Part shown: positions 43,047 through 51,142 of the stretch, one piece after another
Layout of the letters: every line of letters starts with the position of its first letter
Numbering within the stretch: position 1 is the first letter of the stretch
Origin: M3007 sp964621185
Lineage (GTDB): Bacteria > Bacteroidota > Bacteroidia > Chitinophagales > Saprospiraceae
Direction: 5' to 3'
DNA length: 64,000 nt
Assembly (NCBI GenBank): GCA_964621185.1
Contig: CAZULM010000007.1
Location: 100,967-164,966 of the forward strand
Translations under genes and position numbers: made by a program
Notes under the pieces: model-generated
Told to the model about the DNA's origin: nothing
Databases searched by the model: none
The model's input: only the letters and a program-made list of their open reading frames with translations

Positions 43047-43241
43047 ATATAGCCAACGCAAAGTGGTTGTGAAAATGGAGTGTCGGTAATCTATTGAAAA
43101 TCAGCCTTTCACCCTCCTTCGCATTCACCTGCCATAGCTTTCCAGCCTTCGTTATAGCTATGGCTGGTGAAAGCGAAGGCAAGAAGCTACGGCGGGTAAA
43201 ACATCCATCAATCCTTCAAATCCACCCAAATCCAGGTATAA
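43047..43241 (+). repeat. Dispersed repeat, copy 2, split by an insertion
   Basis: ATATAGCCAACGCAAAGTGG ... AATCCAGGTATAA matches 32272-32377. After TTTCA (43107-43111) it is interrupted by 90 extra bases and resumes at 43202 (CATCCATCAATCC). The final GGTATAA directly touches the transporter ATG at 43242. Confidence 0.9.
43112..43201. mobile_element. 90-bp palindromic insertion in the repeat
   Basis: Absent from the otherwise matching copy at 32272-32377. It contains an imperfect inverted repeat, CCTTCGCATTCACCTGCCAT and its complement CTATGGCTGGTGAAAGCGAA.., with two mismatches, then GCTACGGCGGGTAAAA. A related GGTGAAAGCGACGGCGGGT segment lies at 20194-20215. It is too short to code, so it is a MITE- or REP-like mobile sequence. 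Confidence 0.75.
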
Positions 43242-44147
43242 ATGCACCCAGTCGATACCCTCCACCTCCACTTCAACCCCAACCAGATGTTCGTGCTGAA
43301 CATCGCCATGGCATTCCTCATGTTCAGCGTCGCGCTCGACGTGAAGTTCTCAGATTTCCGCAAAGTGGCGCAGTTCCCCAAATCCGTGGGGGTGGGCATG
43401 TTGGCGCAATACCTGGTGTTCCCGCTGCTGACCTTGGGACTCATTGCCCTGTTCAAACCGCCCGTCAGCGTGGCCATGGGCATGGTGCTGGTGAGCATGT
43501 GCCCATCGGGCAATATGACCAACTTTTTGGTGCATTTCGCCGGGGCCAACGTGGCGCTGTCCGTCACCCTGAACGCGATCATCATCCTGTCGGCTACTTT
43601 CATCACGCCCGCCGGTTTTTTGTTCTGGTCGAAATTCATCCCCGAATCGGCGGCGCTGCGGCAGTCGTTCGAGCTCAGTTTTGGCGAGATGGCCTTGATC
43701 ATCGTCGAGCTGATCGTGATTCCCTTGTTGCTGGGCATGTTTTTGAATGAAAAACGCCCCGAATTTGTCGCCAAAATTCGCCCCTGGGCGCAACGGCTGT
43801 CCCTGCTGATCTTCTTCAGCATCCTCGTGCTGGCGCTGCTGGGCAACCTCGACAACATCGTGCAATACCTGGGGTTTGTGTTCGTGCTGGTGACGGCCCA
43901 CAACGCCATCGGACTGGCCAACGGTTATTTTTTGGGTCGTTCCTTTCGCCTGCCGGAGCAGGACTGCCGCACCCTGGCCTTCGAGGCGGGTGTGCACAAC
44001 ACCGCGCTGGGCCTGCTGCTCATCTTCAAATTCTTCGGCGGCTTGGGCGGCATGGCACTGATCGCCGCCTGGTGGGGGATTTGGGACCTGGTGACCGGCA
44101 TGGGGCTTGCCTGGTTCTGGAAGCGGCGCGCGCCTGCCAACAGCTAA
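43242..44147 (+). CDS. Bile acid:sodium symporter family transporter
   Basis: 301 residues with nine to ten predicted membrane spans. The BASS/SBF signature is seen in MFSVALDVKFSDFRK, SMCPSGNMTNFLVHFAGANVALSVTLNA (the crossover motif with SGN) and EAGVHNTALGLLL. Known members move bile acids, pyruvate or other organic anions with sodium; the substrate here is open. The start ATG is the base after the dispersed repeat's GGTATAA. The stop overlaps the convergent permease gene by four bases. Confidence 0.85.
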   Translation: MHPVDTLHLHFNPNQMFVLNIAMAFLMFSVALDVKFSDFRKVAQFPKSVGVGMLAQYLVFPLLTLGLIALFKPPVSVAMGMVLVSMCPSGNMTNFLVHFAGANVALSVTLNAIIILSATFITPAGFLFWSKFIPESAALRQSFELSFGEMALIIVELIVIPLLLGMFLNEKRPEFVAKIRPWAQRLSLLIFFSILVLALLGNLDNIVQYLGFVFVLVTAHNAIGLANGYFLGRSFRLPEQDCRTLAFEAGVHNTALGLLLIFKFFGGLGGMALIAAWWGIWDLVTGMGLAWFWKRRAPANS

Positions 44148-44908
44148 AACGCTCCCTTGAACACATCCCAGGCGAAGCGCAGCACGATGCCCGCCACTAC
44201 CACGATAAACACTTTACGGATAAACCCGTTGCCGCGCAGTACTGCCATACGGCTGCCCAGGTAAGATCCGCTGACGTTGCAGGCCATCATCGGCAAGGCC
44301 AGGTGAAAAAGCACGTATTTGTGCATTATAAAAAAGACGAGGGAAGAGACATCCGACACCACGTTGATGATCTTCGAAATAGCCGAAGCTTTTAAAAAAC
44401 TGTAACCAATGATGCTCACGAAGCCAAAAACCAGCAAGCTCCCGGTGCCGGGGCCTATAAACCCGTTGTAAAAGCCCAGTACAGCGCCTATGCCCGCCGC
44501 TGCCCAGGGCAGCCGTTCCGGTGAAACCTTCGCGAGGTCTGATTGTCCAAAATCCTTTTTCCGGTACGTGTATATGGCAATGCCGACGATCAGCACCAAA
44601 ATTATCGGCTTCAATACCGAAGAGGGCACCATGCTCTGCACCGTGGCGCCCAGGTAGGAAAAGGCAGAGGCCGTAATGGCAGCGTACAGCACTGTTTTCC
44701 AAGGGATGGCCACACTCCGGGAATAATTCCAGGCCGCCACCGAAGTGCCGACCGCCGAGGCCAGCCGGTTGGTGCCGATGATGTTCGGCACCGGAAGATG
44801 GGGGTACAGCACAAAAAAAGCCGGCACCTGTACCAGCCCTCCGCCGCCCACGATGCTGTCGATAAAGCCGGCTAAGAAGGCGAAGGCGCAAAGTATGTAT
44901 ATTTCCAT
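44144..44908 (-). CDS. TauE/SafE (TSUP) family permease
   Basis: 254 residues with about eight predicted membrane spans. The family motifs GFIDSIVGGGGLVQVPAF at the N-terminus and GFYNGFIGPGTGSLLVF at the repeat in the middle are clear. Known members export sulphite, sulphoacetate or similar organosulphur anions; the substrate cannot be inferred. Its end overlaps the transporter gene on the other strand by four bases, leaving no room for separate terminators. Confidence 0.88.
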   Translation of the reverse strand: MEIYILCAFAFLAGFIDSIVGGGGLVQVPAFFVLYPHLPVPNIIGTNRLASAVGTSVAAWNYSRSVAIPWKTVLYAAITASAFSYLGATVQSMVPSSVLKPIILVLIVGIAIYTYRKKDFGQSDLAKVSPERLPWAAAGIGAVLGFYNGFIGPGTGSLLVFGFVSIIGYSFLKASAISKIINVVSDVSSLVFFIMHKYVLFHLALPMMACNVSGSYLGSRMAVLRGNGFIRKVFIVVVAGIVLRFAWDVFKGAF

Positions 44909-44948
44909 GCGGCAAACGTACTGTTAAGTTTGGGTTGCCGCAACCCCC

Positions 44949-45052
44949 GTGCCGCCAACCAAGTACCGCCAACCTTTGGTCGGCGAGCCGCGCCAACCAA
45001 GTACTGCCGACCTTTTGGTCGGCGAGCCGTGCCAACCAAAGGTTGGCGGCAC
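44949..45052. repeat. REP-like element abutting the trp promoter
   Basis: Perfect 12-bp outer arms GTGCCGCCAACC (44949-44960) and GGTTGGCGGCAC (45041-45052) enclose two tandem 39-40-bp units, each with CCAACCAAGTAC and TTTGGTCGGCGAGCCG. The right arm ends directly at the -33 TTG of the trp promoter. Confidence 0.85.
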
Positions 45053-45083
45053 TTGCACAGAAGATTTTTTCCCTTTACCTTCG
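45053..45083 (+). promoter_or_regulatory. trp operon promoter
   Basis: -33 element TTG (45053-45055), 20-bp spacer, -7 element TACCTTCG (45076-45083). With Bacteroidota spacing the transcript would start at about 45087-45088, which coincides with the leader peptide ATG. It is the only -33/-7 pair at good spacing in the window. Confidence 0.72.
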
Positions 45084-45087
45084 CCCC

Positions 45088-45156
45088 ATGATTCCATCCA
45101 CAACATCCATCCAGTCCTGGTGGCGCACCGAAGGTTCTCTTCGTCTGTGCTGTTAG
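45088..45156 (+). CDS. trpL: trp leader peptide with tandem Trp codons
   Basis: 22 codons, ATG to TAG: begins MIPSTTSIQ, continues SWWRTEG and ends SLRLCC. Two adjacent TGG codons at 45118-45123 are the hallmark of trp attenuation leaders. The start codon lies four bases after the -7 element, so the mRNA is probably leaderless or nearly so. Downstream, the stop codon overlaps the 5' arm of a possible antiterminator, and a strong terminator follows before trpE. In this window the position upstream of trpE is decisive; a random ORF of this length would rarely combine all these features. Confidence 0.85.
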   Translation: MIPSTTSIQSWWRTEGSLRLCC

Positions 45157-45220
45157 GCTGTTCCAAATATTCCATTTTTGAGGATAGAGCCTGCTGCCAC
45201 AGCAGGCTCTATTTTTTTTT
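45146..45220 (+). promoter_or_regulatory. trp attenuator: antiterminator and terminator
   Basis: Terminator: TAGAGCCTGCTG (45185-45196) and CAGCAGGCTCTA (45200-45211) pair perfectly over 12 bp with a CCA loop, followed by nine T (45212-45220). Alternative pairing: 45146-45159 (TGTGCTGTTAGGCT) with 45188-45201 (AGCCTGCTGCCACA) gives four pairs, a mismatch, two wobbles, a mismatch and six pairs (one wobble). A ribosome stalled at the Trp codons leaves 45146-45159 free; one at the stop covers it. This is the logic of enterobacterial trp attenuation. Confidence 0.85.
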
Positions 45221-45235
45221 GCCTAAATCTGTAAA

Positions 45236-45276
45236 GCATCCATCAATCCATCAAATCTGCCCAAATCCTTGTATAA
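45236..45276 (+). repeat. Dispersed repeat, partial copy before trpE
   Basis: GCATCCATCAATCCATCAAA ... AAATCCTTGTATAA, matching the 3' part of the copies at 32272-32377 and 43202-43241. It ends two bases before the trpE ATG. Confidence 0.8.
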
Positions 45277-45278
45277 CA

Positions 45279-46691
45279 ATGCTTCTTGACAATAAAAAAA
45301 TAAAAGTACAGGTACATCGGAAGCTGATGCTCGCCGACACCCTCACGCCCGTGGGTCTGTACCTGCGCCTGCGCGACCGCTACCCTGAGGCCGTGCTGCT
45401 CGAAGGCGCCGACAACGCCGAGGGCAGGAACGGCAGCTCGTTTATCGGGATTCAGCCACAGGCAGAAATAAAGGTTGCGGGCGGGAAACTACACCATCAT
45501 ATAGGTGAAAAACAGGGTAGGCAAGTGCCAGTTGAAGATTTGGACGTCTTGAACTGCCTCGACGATTTCCGAAATACCTTTGATTTCCAGGACGCAGAAG
45601 GGGGCGGCGCCGGGCTGGGCCTGATCGGCTATATGGGCTTCGATGCGGTGCAATTGTTCGAGCCCACAGCTTTTAACAACGCAAAACCAATGGGCGACCT
45701 GCCGCTCCTGCGTTTCAGGTTGTACCGCTACCTCTTGATCTTCAACTACTTGAAACATTCGCTCGAACTGGTAGAGCTGACCCTGCCCGGCCAAACGCCC
45801 GACCTGGAAGCCCTCGAAACCCTGATCCGGCACAAGGACATCCCGGAGTTCAAGTTCAAAACCATAGGCGAAGAGGAGGCTAACATGCGCGACGAGGACT
45901 ACCTGCGCATCGTGGAAAAAGGCATCGCCCACTGCCGGCGCGGCGACGTGTTCCAGGTGGTGCTTTCCCGCGCTTTTTCCCAGGCGTTCACCGGCGACGA
46001 GTTCAACGTATATCGGGCGCTGCGCTCCATCAACCCTTCGCCCTACCTGTTCTTCGCCGATTATGGCGACTACCGCTTGTTCGGCTCTTCCCCGGAGGCA
46101 CAGATCGTCGTCAGCCAAGGGAAAGCGGTGCTTCACCCCATTGCCGGCACCTACCAAAAAACAGGCGATGAGGCCGCCGATCATGCCGCCGAGCAAGCCT
46201 TGTTGCTCGACCCCAAGGAAAATGCCGAGCACATCATGCTCGTCGATCTGGCGCGCAACGACCTGAGCCGCCACGCGGAAAAAGTGCAGGTGGAGGCTTT
46301 CCGGGAGGTGCACCGCTATTCGCACGTCATACACCTGGTATCGAAGGTGACCGGAACCGTTGGGGCCGAGGTGTCACCTTTTTCCCTGCTGGCCGATACC
46401 TTTCCGGCGGGCACCCTTAGCGGCGCGCCCAAGGTGCGGGCGCTGCAGATCATCCATGAAAACGAGCCCACCCCCCGCGAATGGTACGGCGGGGCCATCG
46501 GCCTGATGGGATTTGACGGCAGCATCAACATGGCCATCATGATACGCTCTTTTTTGAGCCGTGCCCAAAAGCTGCATTTCCAGGCAGGTGCCGGCGTGGT
46601 CGTCAGCTCTTTTCCTGAAAGTGAGCGCCTGGAAATCCGCCACAAGCTCCGCGCCCTGCGCCGGGCCATCACCCTTGCCGAAACACTCTGA
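45279..46691 (+). CDS. trpE: Anthranilate synthase component I
   Basis: 470 residues. Makes anthranilate from chorismate with ammonia from TrpG. N-terminal region LMLADTLTPVGLYLRLRD and LLEG near residue 40 carry the usual tryptophan-site type motif. The catalytic domain shows GDVFQVVLSRAF, SPYLFFADYGDYRLFGSSPEAQI, HPIAGTYQKTGD (instead of the commoner GTR-x-R), ENAEHIMLVDLARNDL, FPAGTLSGAPKVRA and GAIGLMGFDG. The start at 45279 follows the dispersed-repeat fragment. First structural gene of the trp operon, six bases before trpG. Confidence 0.95.
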   Translation: MLLDNKKIKVQVHRKLMLADTLTPVGLYLRLRDRYPEAVLLEGADNAEGRNGSSFIGIQPQAEIKVAGGKLHHHIGEKQGRQVPVEDLDVLNCLDDFRNTFDFQDAEGGGAGLGLIGYMGFDAVQLFEPTAFNNAKPMGDLPLLRFRLYRYLLIFNYLKHSLELVELTLPGQTPDLEALETLIRHKDIPEFKFKTIGEEEANMRDEDYLRIVEKGIAHCRRGDVFQVVLSRAFSQAFTGDEFNVYRALRSINPSPYLFFADYGDYRLFGSSPEAQIVVSQGKAVLHPIAGTYQKTGDEAADHAAEQALLLDPKENAEHIMLVDLARNDLSRHAEKVQVEAFREVHRYSHVIHLVSKVTGTVGAEVSPFSLLADTFPAGTLSGAPKVRALQIIHENEPTPREWYGGAIGLMGFDGSINMAIMIRSFLSRAQKLHFQAGAGVVVSSFPESERLEIRHKLRALRRAITLAETL

Positions 46692-46697
46692 AGCGCC

Positions 46698-47270
46698 ATG
46701 CAAAAGATACTGCTGCTCGACAATTACGACTCGTTTACCTACAACTTGGTGCACATGCTCCGGGAAATAGGCGGTGCTGAAATTACCGTAAGGCGCAACG
46801 ATGCCATCGCGGTAGAAGATGCCGGCGTTTATGGCAAGATAATCCTTTCGCCCGGCCCTGGCATCCCCGAAGAAGCAGGGATATTGATACCCCTAATCAA
46901 AGCCTATATGGGAAAAAAGCCCATGCTGGGCGTTTGCCTCGGCCACCAGGCCATTGCCGAAGCCTGCGGCGCCCGTTTGACAAACCTCTCCCAGGTGTTT
47001 CACGGCGTTTCCACCGAGATGCAACTGGCCCAAAGCCCAGGGTTCCTGTTTGAGGGCATCCCCGAAAAATTCCGCGCCGGGCGCTACCATTCCTGGGCGG
47101 TAGAGAACGGCACGTTGCCCGAAAGCTTCAATGTGACCGCGACCGACGAATCGGGTGAAATAATGGCTTTCCAGCACAAAGAATACCCCGTTGCCGGCGT
47201 TCAGTTCCACCCGGAATCTATCATGACCGAACATGGGAAACGGATGCTGGAGAACTTTTTATCCCACTAA
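46698..47270 (+). CDS. trpG: Anthranilate synthase component II (glutamine amidotransferase)
   Basis: 190 residues. Releases ammonia from glutamine for TrpE. Class I amidotransferase motifs: ILLLDNYDSFTYNLVH, LSPGPGIPEEAG, the nucleophile in GVCLGHQAI (Cys), and the His-Glu pair in GVQFHPESIMTEHG. It is not fused to trpD. The six-base gap to trpE supports tight coupling. PabA function in folate synthesis is also possible, as in many bacteria with one such subunit. Confidence 0.95.
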   Translation: MQKILLLDNYDSFTYNLVHMLREIGGAEITVRRNDAIAVEDAGVYGKIILSPGPGIPEEAGILIPLIKAYMGKKPMLGVCLGHQAIAEACGARLTNLSQVFHGVSTEMQLAQSPGFLFEGIPEKFRAGRYHSWAVENGTLPESFNVTATDESGEIMAFQHKEYPVAGVQFHPESIMTEHGKRMLENFLSH

Positions 47271-47321
47271 CCTGACTAACACGCAGAATGCCAACCAGGC
47301 ACTACTGTCAAAAGTAACAGC

Positions 47322-48311
47322 ATGAAACAAATACTGGATCAACTCTTCGAACACCAAACGCTCAGCGCGGATGCCGCCAAAACAGCCCTCTTGCACATCA
47401 GCGCAGGCGAAGGCACCGAAGCGCAGCTGGCGGCCTTCATGACCGTTTTTTTGATGCGCAGCATAACGCCGGAAGAACTGGGCGGCTTCCGCGCGGCCCT
47501 GATGGAGCTATGCCTCGACCCGCAGCTGCATACCCGTGAGGCCATCGACCTGTGCGGCACGGGCGGCGACGGGAAAAACACCTTCAACATTTCTACCCTG
47601 GCAGCTTTTGTCGTGGCGGGCGCGGGCGGGAAGGTGGTCAAGCACGGCAACTACGGCGTTTCGTCGGTAAGCGGCTCGTCCAATGTGCTGGAGGCTCTGG
47701 GCTACAACTTTTCCACTGACCCGGCGCACCTGAACCGTTGCCTAGAGCGCGCGGGGATTTGTTTTTTGCATGCCCCGCTGTTTCACCCGGCCCTCAAGCG
47801 CGTTGGCCCTGTGCGCAAACAGCTCGGCATCAAAACCTTTTTCAACATGCTGGGCCCGCTCGTCAACCCCGCCCGGCCAAAATACCGGGTCACCGGCGTC
47901 TTCAACCTCGAACTGGCGCGGCGCTACCACTATATCTGCCAGCAAACAGAAGAGGAATACGTGGTGCTGCACAGCCTCGACGGCTACGACGAGCTTTCCC
48001 TGACCGCTCCCGTAAAATTGTTCCAAAGGCAGGGAGAACAAGTAAAAAGCCCATCGGAACTCGGCTTTGAAACCCTCAGCCAAGCTTCCATTTTCGGCGG
48101 CGAAACAGTGGAAGAAGCCGCCCGGATATTTCAAAATGTGCTGCACAACCAAGCCAGCCCAGCCCAGCGCAACGTCGTTGTCGCCAACGCCGCCCTGGCC
48201 CTGCAATGCCTCGGCATTCACCCCGATTTCCCCAGCGCCGTCGCTGCTGCCACCGAATCCCTTGAGTCCCAAAAAGCCCTCCAGGCTTTCCAAAACCTGC
48301 TACAAACGTAA
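47322..48311 (+). CDS. trpD: Anthranilate phosphoribosyltransferase
   Basis: 329 residues. Transfers phosphoribose to anthranilate. Motifs: DLCGTGGDGKNTFNISTLAA, KHGNYGVSSVSGSSNVLEALG, FFNMLGPLVNPARP and YDELSLTAPVKL. All match the family and length is usual. Third gene of the operon. Confidence 0.95.
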   Translation: MKQILDQLFEHQTLSADAAKTALLHISAGEGTEAQLAAFMTVFLMRSITPEELGGFRAALMELCLDPQLHTREAIDLCGTGGDGKNTFNISTLAAFVVAGAGGKVVKHGNYGVSSVSGSSNVLEALGYNFSTDPAHLNRCLERAGICFLHAPLFHPALKRVGPVRKQLGIKTFFNMLGPLVNPARPKYRVTGVFNLELARRYHYICQQTEEEYVVLHSLDGYDELSLTAPVKLFQRQGEQVKSPSELGFETLSQASIFGGETVEEAARIFQNVLHNQASPAQRNVVVANAALALQCLGIHPDFPSAVAAATESLESQKALQAFQNLLQT

Positions 48312-48350
48312 CTTGTAAACAGCCAATTATACCTCAATGGGCTGCGCGAC

Positions 48351-48389
48351 ATTATCAAATCACCTCATTATCAAATTATCACATTAAAA
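48351..48389 (+). repeat. ATTATCAAATTATCAC leader words before trpC
   Basis: Words ACATTATCAAATCAC and CTCATTATCAAATTATCACA end at the trpC ATG. The string is free of G. It is the same as before ligA, inside an operon. Confidence 0.75.
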
Positions 48390-49193
48390 ATGATATTGGA
48401 CAAAATACTCGAATGCAAGCGCCGCGAAGTGTCGGAACGAAGGGCTAAGCAGCCCTGGCAAGCCCTCGAGCTCAGCCCCCACTTCGCACACGAATGCCTG
48501 TCGCTCGGCGCCCTGCTTTCCAGCGACGACCAGGCGGGCATCATCGCCGAGTTCAAGCGCAGATCGCCCTCCAAAGGCGCCATCAATACTGGGGCCGATC
48601 CGGCGGAAGTTGCGCGCGCCTACGTGCAGGCCGGCGCTTCCGGTATTTCCGTGCTTACCGACGGGCCGTTTTTTGGCGGCAGCAACGCTGACTTGCTTGC
48701 GGTGCGCGCGGCTGTTCAGCGGCCCGTCCTGCGCAAGGAGTTTATCCTCGACGAATATCAGGTGCTGGAAGCCAAGTCCATCGGCGCCGACTTGATCTTG
48801 CTGATCGCTTCGGCCTTGAGCCCGGCGGAAGTGAAATCCTTGTCAGACCTGGCACATTCGCTGGGCCTGGAAGTGCTGCTCGAACTGCACGAGGAATCGG
48901 AAATTGGGCATATAGCGCCCGATATTGCCCTGATCGGCGTGAACAACCGCAATCTGAATACGTTTGAAACCTCGCTGCAAACCTCCTTCGACATGGTGGA
49001 AAAGTTGCCCACCGACAAGATATTGGTCTCGGAAAGTGGCTTGCACCGTGTTTCCGACATCATGGAACTGAAATCGGCGGGCTACCGCGGGTTCCTGATC
49101 GGAGAGGCGTTTATGAAAACAGGTGATCCGGGCAGGGCAAGCGCCGAATTTGCCCGGGCTATCGGGAACCCATCATCAGCGTTGCCGGCATGA
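48390..49193 (+). CDS. trpC: Indole-3-glycerol-phosphate synthase
   Basis: 267 residues, TIM barrel. Motifs: MILDKILECKRREVSERR, IIAEFKRRSPSKGAIN (catalytic Lys), SVLTDGPFFGGS, RKEFILDEYQVLEAKSIGADLILLI, NNRNLNTFETS and SESGLHRVSDI. Its stop overlaps the trpF start by four bases (ATGA), so translation is coupled. A short-word leader precedes the start. Confidence 0.95.
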   Translation: MILDKILECKRREVSERRAKQPWQALELSPHFAHECLSLGALLSSDDQAGIIAEFKRRSPSKGAINTGADPAEVARAYVQAGASGISVLTDGPFFGGSNADLLAVRAAVQRPVLRKEFILDEYQVLEAKSIGADLILLIASALSPAEVKSLSDLAHSLGLEVLLELHEESEIGHIAPDIALIGVNNRNLNTFETSLQTSFDMVEKLPTDKILVSESGLHRVSDIMELKSAGYRGFLIGEAFMKTGDPGRASAEFARAIGNPSSALPA

Positions 49194-49810
49194 AAAAACT
49201 GTTGATAAAAGTATGCGGGCTGCGCGCGCCCGAAAACATCCAGGCCGTCGGAGAGCTCGGTGCCGACATGCTGGGCTTTATTTTTTACCCGCCATCGCCG
49301 CGCTATGTCGGGAAAGACGGGGCTGCTTTCAAGCCTTCCAATCCGGGGCAAAAAAAGGTAGGGGTGTTTGTGAATGACACAACGGAAAAAATGGCTATGG
49401 CAGCAGAAGCCTTTGATCTTGATGCCCTACAGCTGCACGGCCAGGAAACACCGGACCAATGCCGTGAGCTGCGCCGCCGGTTCAGCGTCATCAAGGCATT
49501 CCCGATTGCGGAAGCCGCCGACTTTGCGCCGACCAAAAACTATGAAGGCGCCTGCGATTTTTTCCTTTTCGACACCAAAGGCCCCAGTCGCGGCGGCAAC
49601 GGATTTCCTTTCGACTGGAAAGTACTGGATGCGTACACCGGTGACACCCCGTTCCTGCTCAGCGGCGGTATTTCGCCCGGCGATGCGCTGAAAATCAAGG
49701 CGATCGCGCACCCAAAACTGGCGGGTGTAGATTTGAACAGCCGGTTTGAAATTAGCCCGGGGCTGAAGGATGTGGGGGCGCTGGGGGCTTTCTTTAATTT
49801 GATAATTTGA
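49190..49810 (+). CDS. trpF: Phosphoribosylanthranilate isomerase
   Basis: 206 residues, TIM barrel. Motifs: KVCGLRAPENIQAVGELGAD (catalytic Cys), FIFYPPSPRYVG, GVFVNDTTEKM, LDALQLHGQETPD, FFLFDTKGPSRGGNG and LSGGISPGDA, ending in GVDLNSRFEISPGLKD. It is a separate gene and not fused to trpC. Overlaps trpC by four bases; the trpB ATG follows five bases after its stop. Confidence 0.95.
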   Translation: MKKLLIKVCGLRAPENIQAVGELGADMLGFIFYPPSPRYVGKDGAAFKPSNPGQKKVGVFVNDTTEKMAMAAEAFDLDALQLHGQETPDQCRELRRRFSVIKAFPIAEAADFAPTKNYEGACDFFLFDTKGPSRGGNGFPFDWKVLDAYTGDTPFLLSGGISPGDALKIKAIAHPKLAGVDLNSRFEISPGLKDVGALGAFFNLII

Positions 49811-49815
49811 TCATT

Positions 49816-50994
49816 ATGTTCACTGTTTCAAACAAAGGTTTTTACGGCGACTTCGGCGGTGCATTCATCCCGGAAATGCTCTGGGCGAACGTGCAGGAAC
49901 TGGCCGATGCATACCTGGGCTTCCTGAGCGATCCCGGTTTTTTGGCCGAGTACCACAGTCTGTTGCGCGACTATGTTGGCCGGCCCACGCCCTTGTACCA
50001 TGCCGCCCGCTTGTCGGAAAAGTTCGGCGCAAGGGTTTTCCTGAAACGGGAAGACCTCTGCCATACCGGCGCGCACAAGGTGAACAACACCGTGGGACAG
50101 ATACTGATGGCCGAGCGCTTGGGCAAGAAGCGCATTATTGCCGAAACCGGAGCCGGGCAGCACGGGGTGGCCACGGCCACCGTTTGTGCCCTGCGCGGGC
50201 TGGAATGTACGGTGTTCATGGGGGAGGTGGACATAAAGCGCCAGGCGCCCAATGTGGCCCGGATGCGCATGTTGGGCGCGGAGGTGCGGCCGGCTGCATC
50301 GGGCAGCGCCACGTTGAAGGATGCCACCAACGAAGCCATTAGGTACTGGATCAACCACCCTGCCGACACACACTACATCATAGGTTCTGTGGTGGGGCCG
50401 CATCCTTACCCCGACCTTGTGGCCCGCTTGCAAGCGGTCATCAGCGCGGAAATGCGGGCCCAGTTGCTGGAAAAAACAGGCAGCGAGCTGCCCGATGCCA
50501 TCATCGCCTGCGTTGGCGGCGGCAGCAACGCGGCGGGGGCATTCTATCATTTTCTCGACGAGCCAGGGGTTCGCCTCATCGCAGCCGAAGCGGCAGGCTT
50601 GGGCATACACAGCGGCAAAAGCGCCGCCACTTCTGTGTTGGGCACCCCCGGTATCATCCACGGTAGCCGCACCTTGTTGATGCAGGATGCTGATGGCCAG
50701 ATTGTGGAACCGCACTCTATTTCTGCAGGGCTCGATTATCCCGGCATCGGGCCGCTGCACGCGCACCTGCACGCGAGCGGGCGCGCGCAATTCGTGGCCA
50801 TCACCGATGCCGAAGCGCTGGAAGCGGCATACGAATTGTCGAAACTGGAAGGCATCATCCCGGCGCTGGAATCGGCGCACGCGCTTTCGGCATTGCGGCT
50901 TTTTGACTGGAAACCAAGCGATTGTGTGGTGGTGAACCTTTCGGGGAGGGGCGATAAGGATTTGGAGGCGTATATGGGGAGCTACAAAAGTTAG
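49816..50994 (+). CDS. trpB: Tryptophan synthase beta chain
   Basis: 392 residues, PLP enzyme joining indole and serine. Motifs: GDFGGAFIPEML, RPTPLYHAARLSEKFG, LKREDLCHTGAHKVNNTVGQ (PLP Lys in HKVN), ETGAGQHGVATA, the phosphate loop CVGGGSNAAGAF, LDYPGIGPLHAHLH and NLSGRGDKD. Canonical TrpB1 type. The ATG at 49816 is chosen over the in-frame TTG at 49807. Confidence 0.96.
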   Translation: MFTVSNKGFYGDFGGAFIPEMLWANVQELADAYLGFLSDPGFLAEYHSLLRDYVGRPTPLYHAARLSEKFGARVFLKREDLCHTGAHKVNNTVGQILMAERLGKKRIIAETGAGQHGVATATVCALRGLECTVFMGEVDIKRQAPNVARMRMLGAEVRPAASGSATLKDATNEAIRYWINHPADTHYIIGSVVGPHPYPDLVARLQAVISAEMRAQLLEKTGSELPDAIIACVGGGSNAAGAFYHFLDEPGVRLIAAEAAGLGIHSGKSAATSVLGTPGIIHGSRTLLMQDADGQIVEPHSISAGLDYPGIGPLHAHLHASGRAQFVAITDAEALEAAYELSKLEGIIPALESAHALSALRLFDWKPSDCVVVNLSGRGDKDLEAYMGSYKS

Positions 50995-51100
50995 GCCTCT
51001 TCGAGGCCCTGTGTCACTTGGGGCATTTCGGGCTACAAAGATTGGGTCACTCCGAGCCCATACAATGCTTGGGCACTTCTGGCCTAAACTATACATTGAC
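50995..51100. repeat. Tandem about 27-bp repeats between trpB and trpA
   Basis: Three degenerate units around CACTTGGGGCATTTCGGG, TTGGGTCACTCCGAGCCC and TTGGGCACTTCTGGCC separate trpB and trpA. The first part holds the palindrome AGGCCTCTTCGAGGCC. The 148-bp gap has no coding sequence. Confidence 0.65.
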
Positions 51101-51142
51101 TGCGCTAGGCTTTGTAAAAACTGGAAAAACAACTGATGCAAT

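Noticed and set aside
43112..43201. tRNA or small RNA gene
   Set aside because: The hairpin has no cloverleaf and the segment is absent from the matching repeat, so an insertion explains it better.
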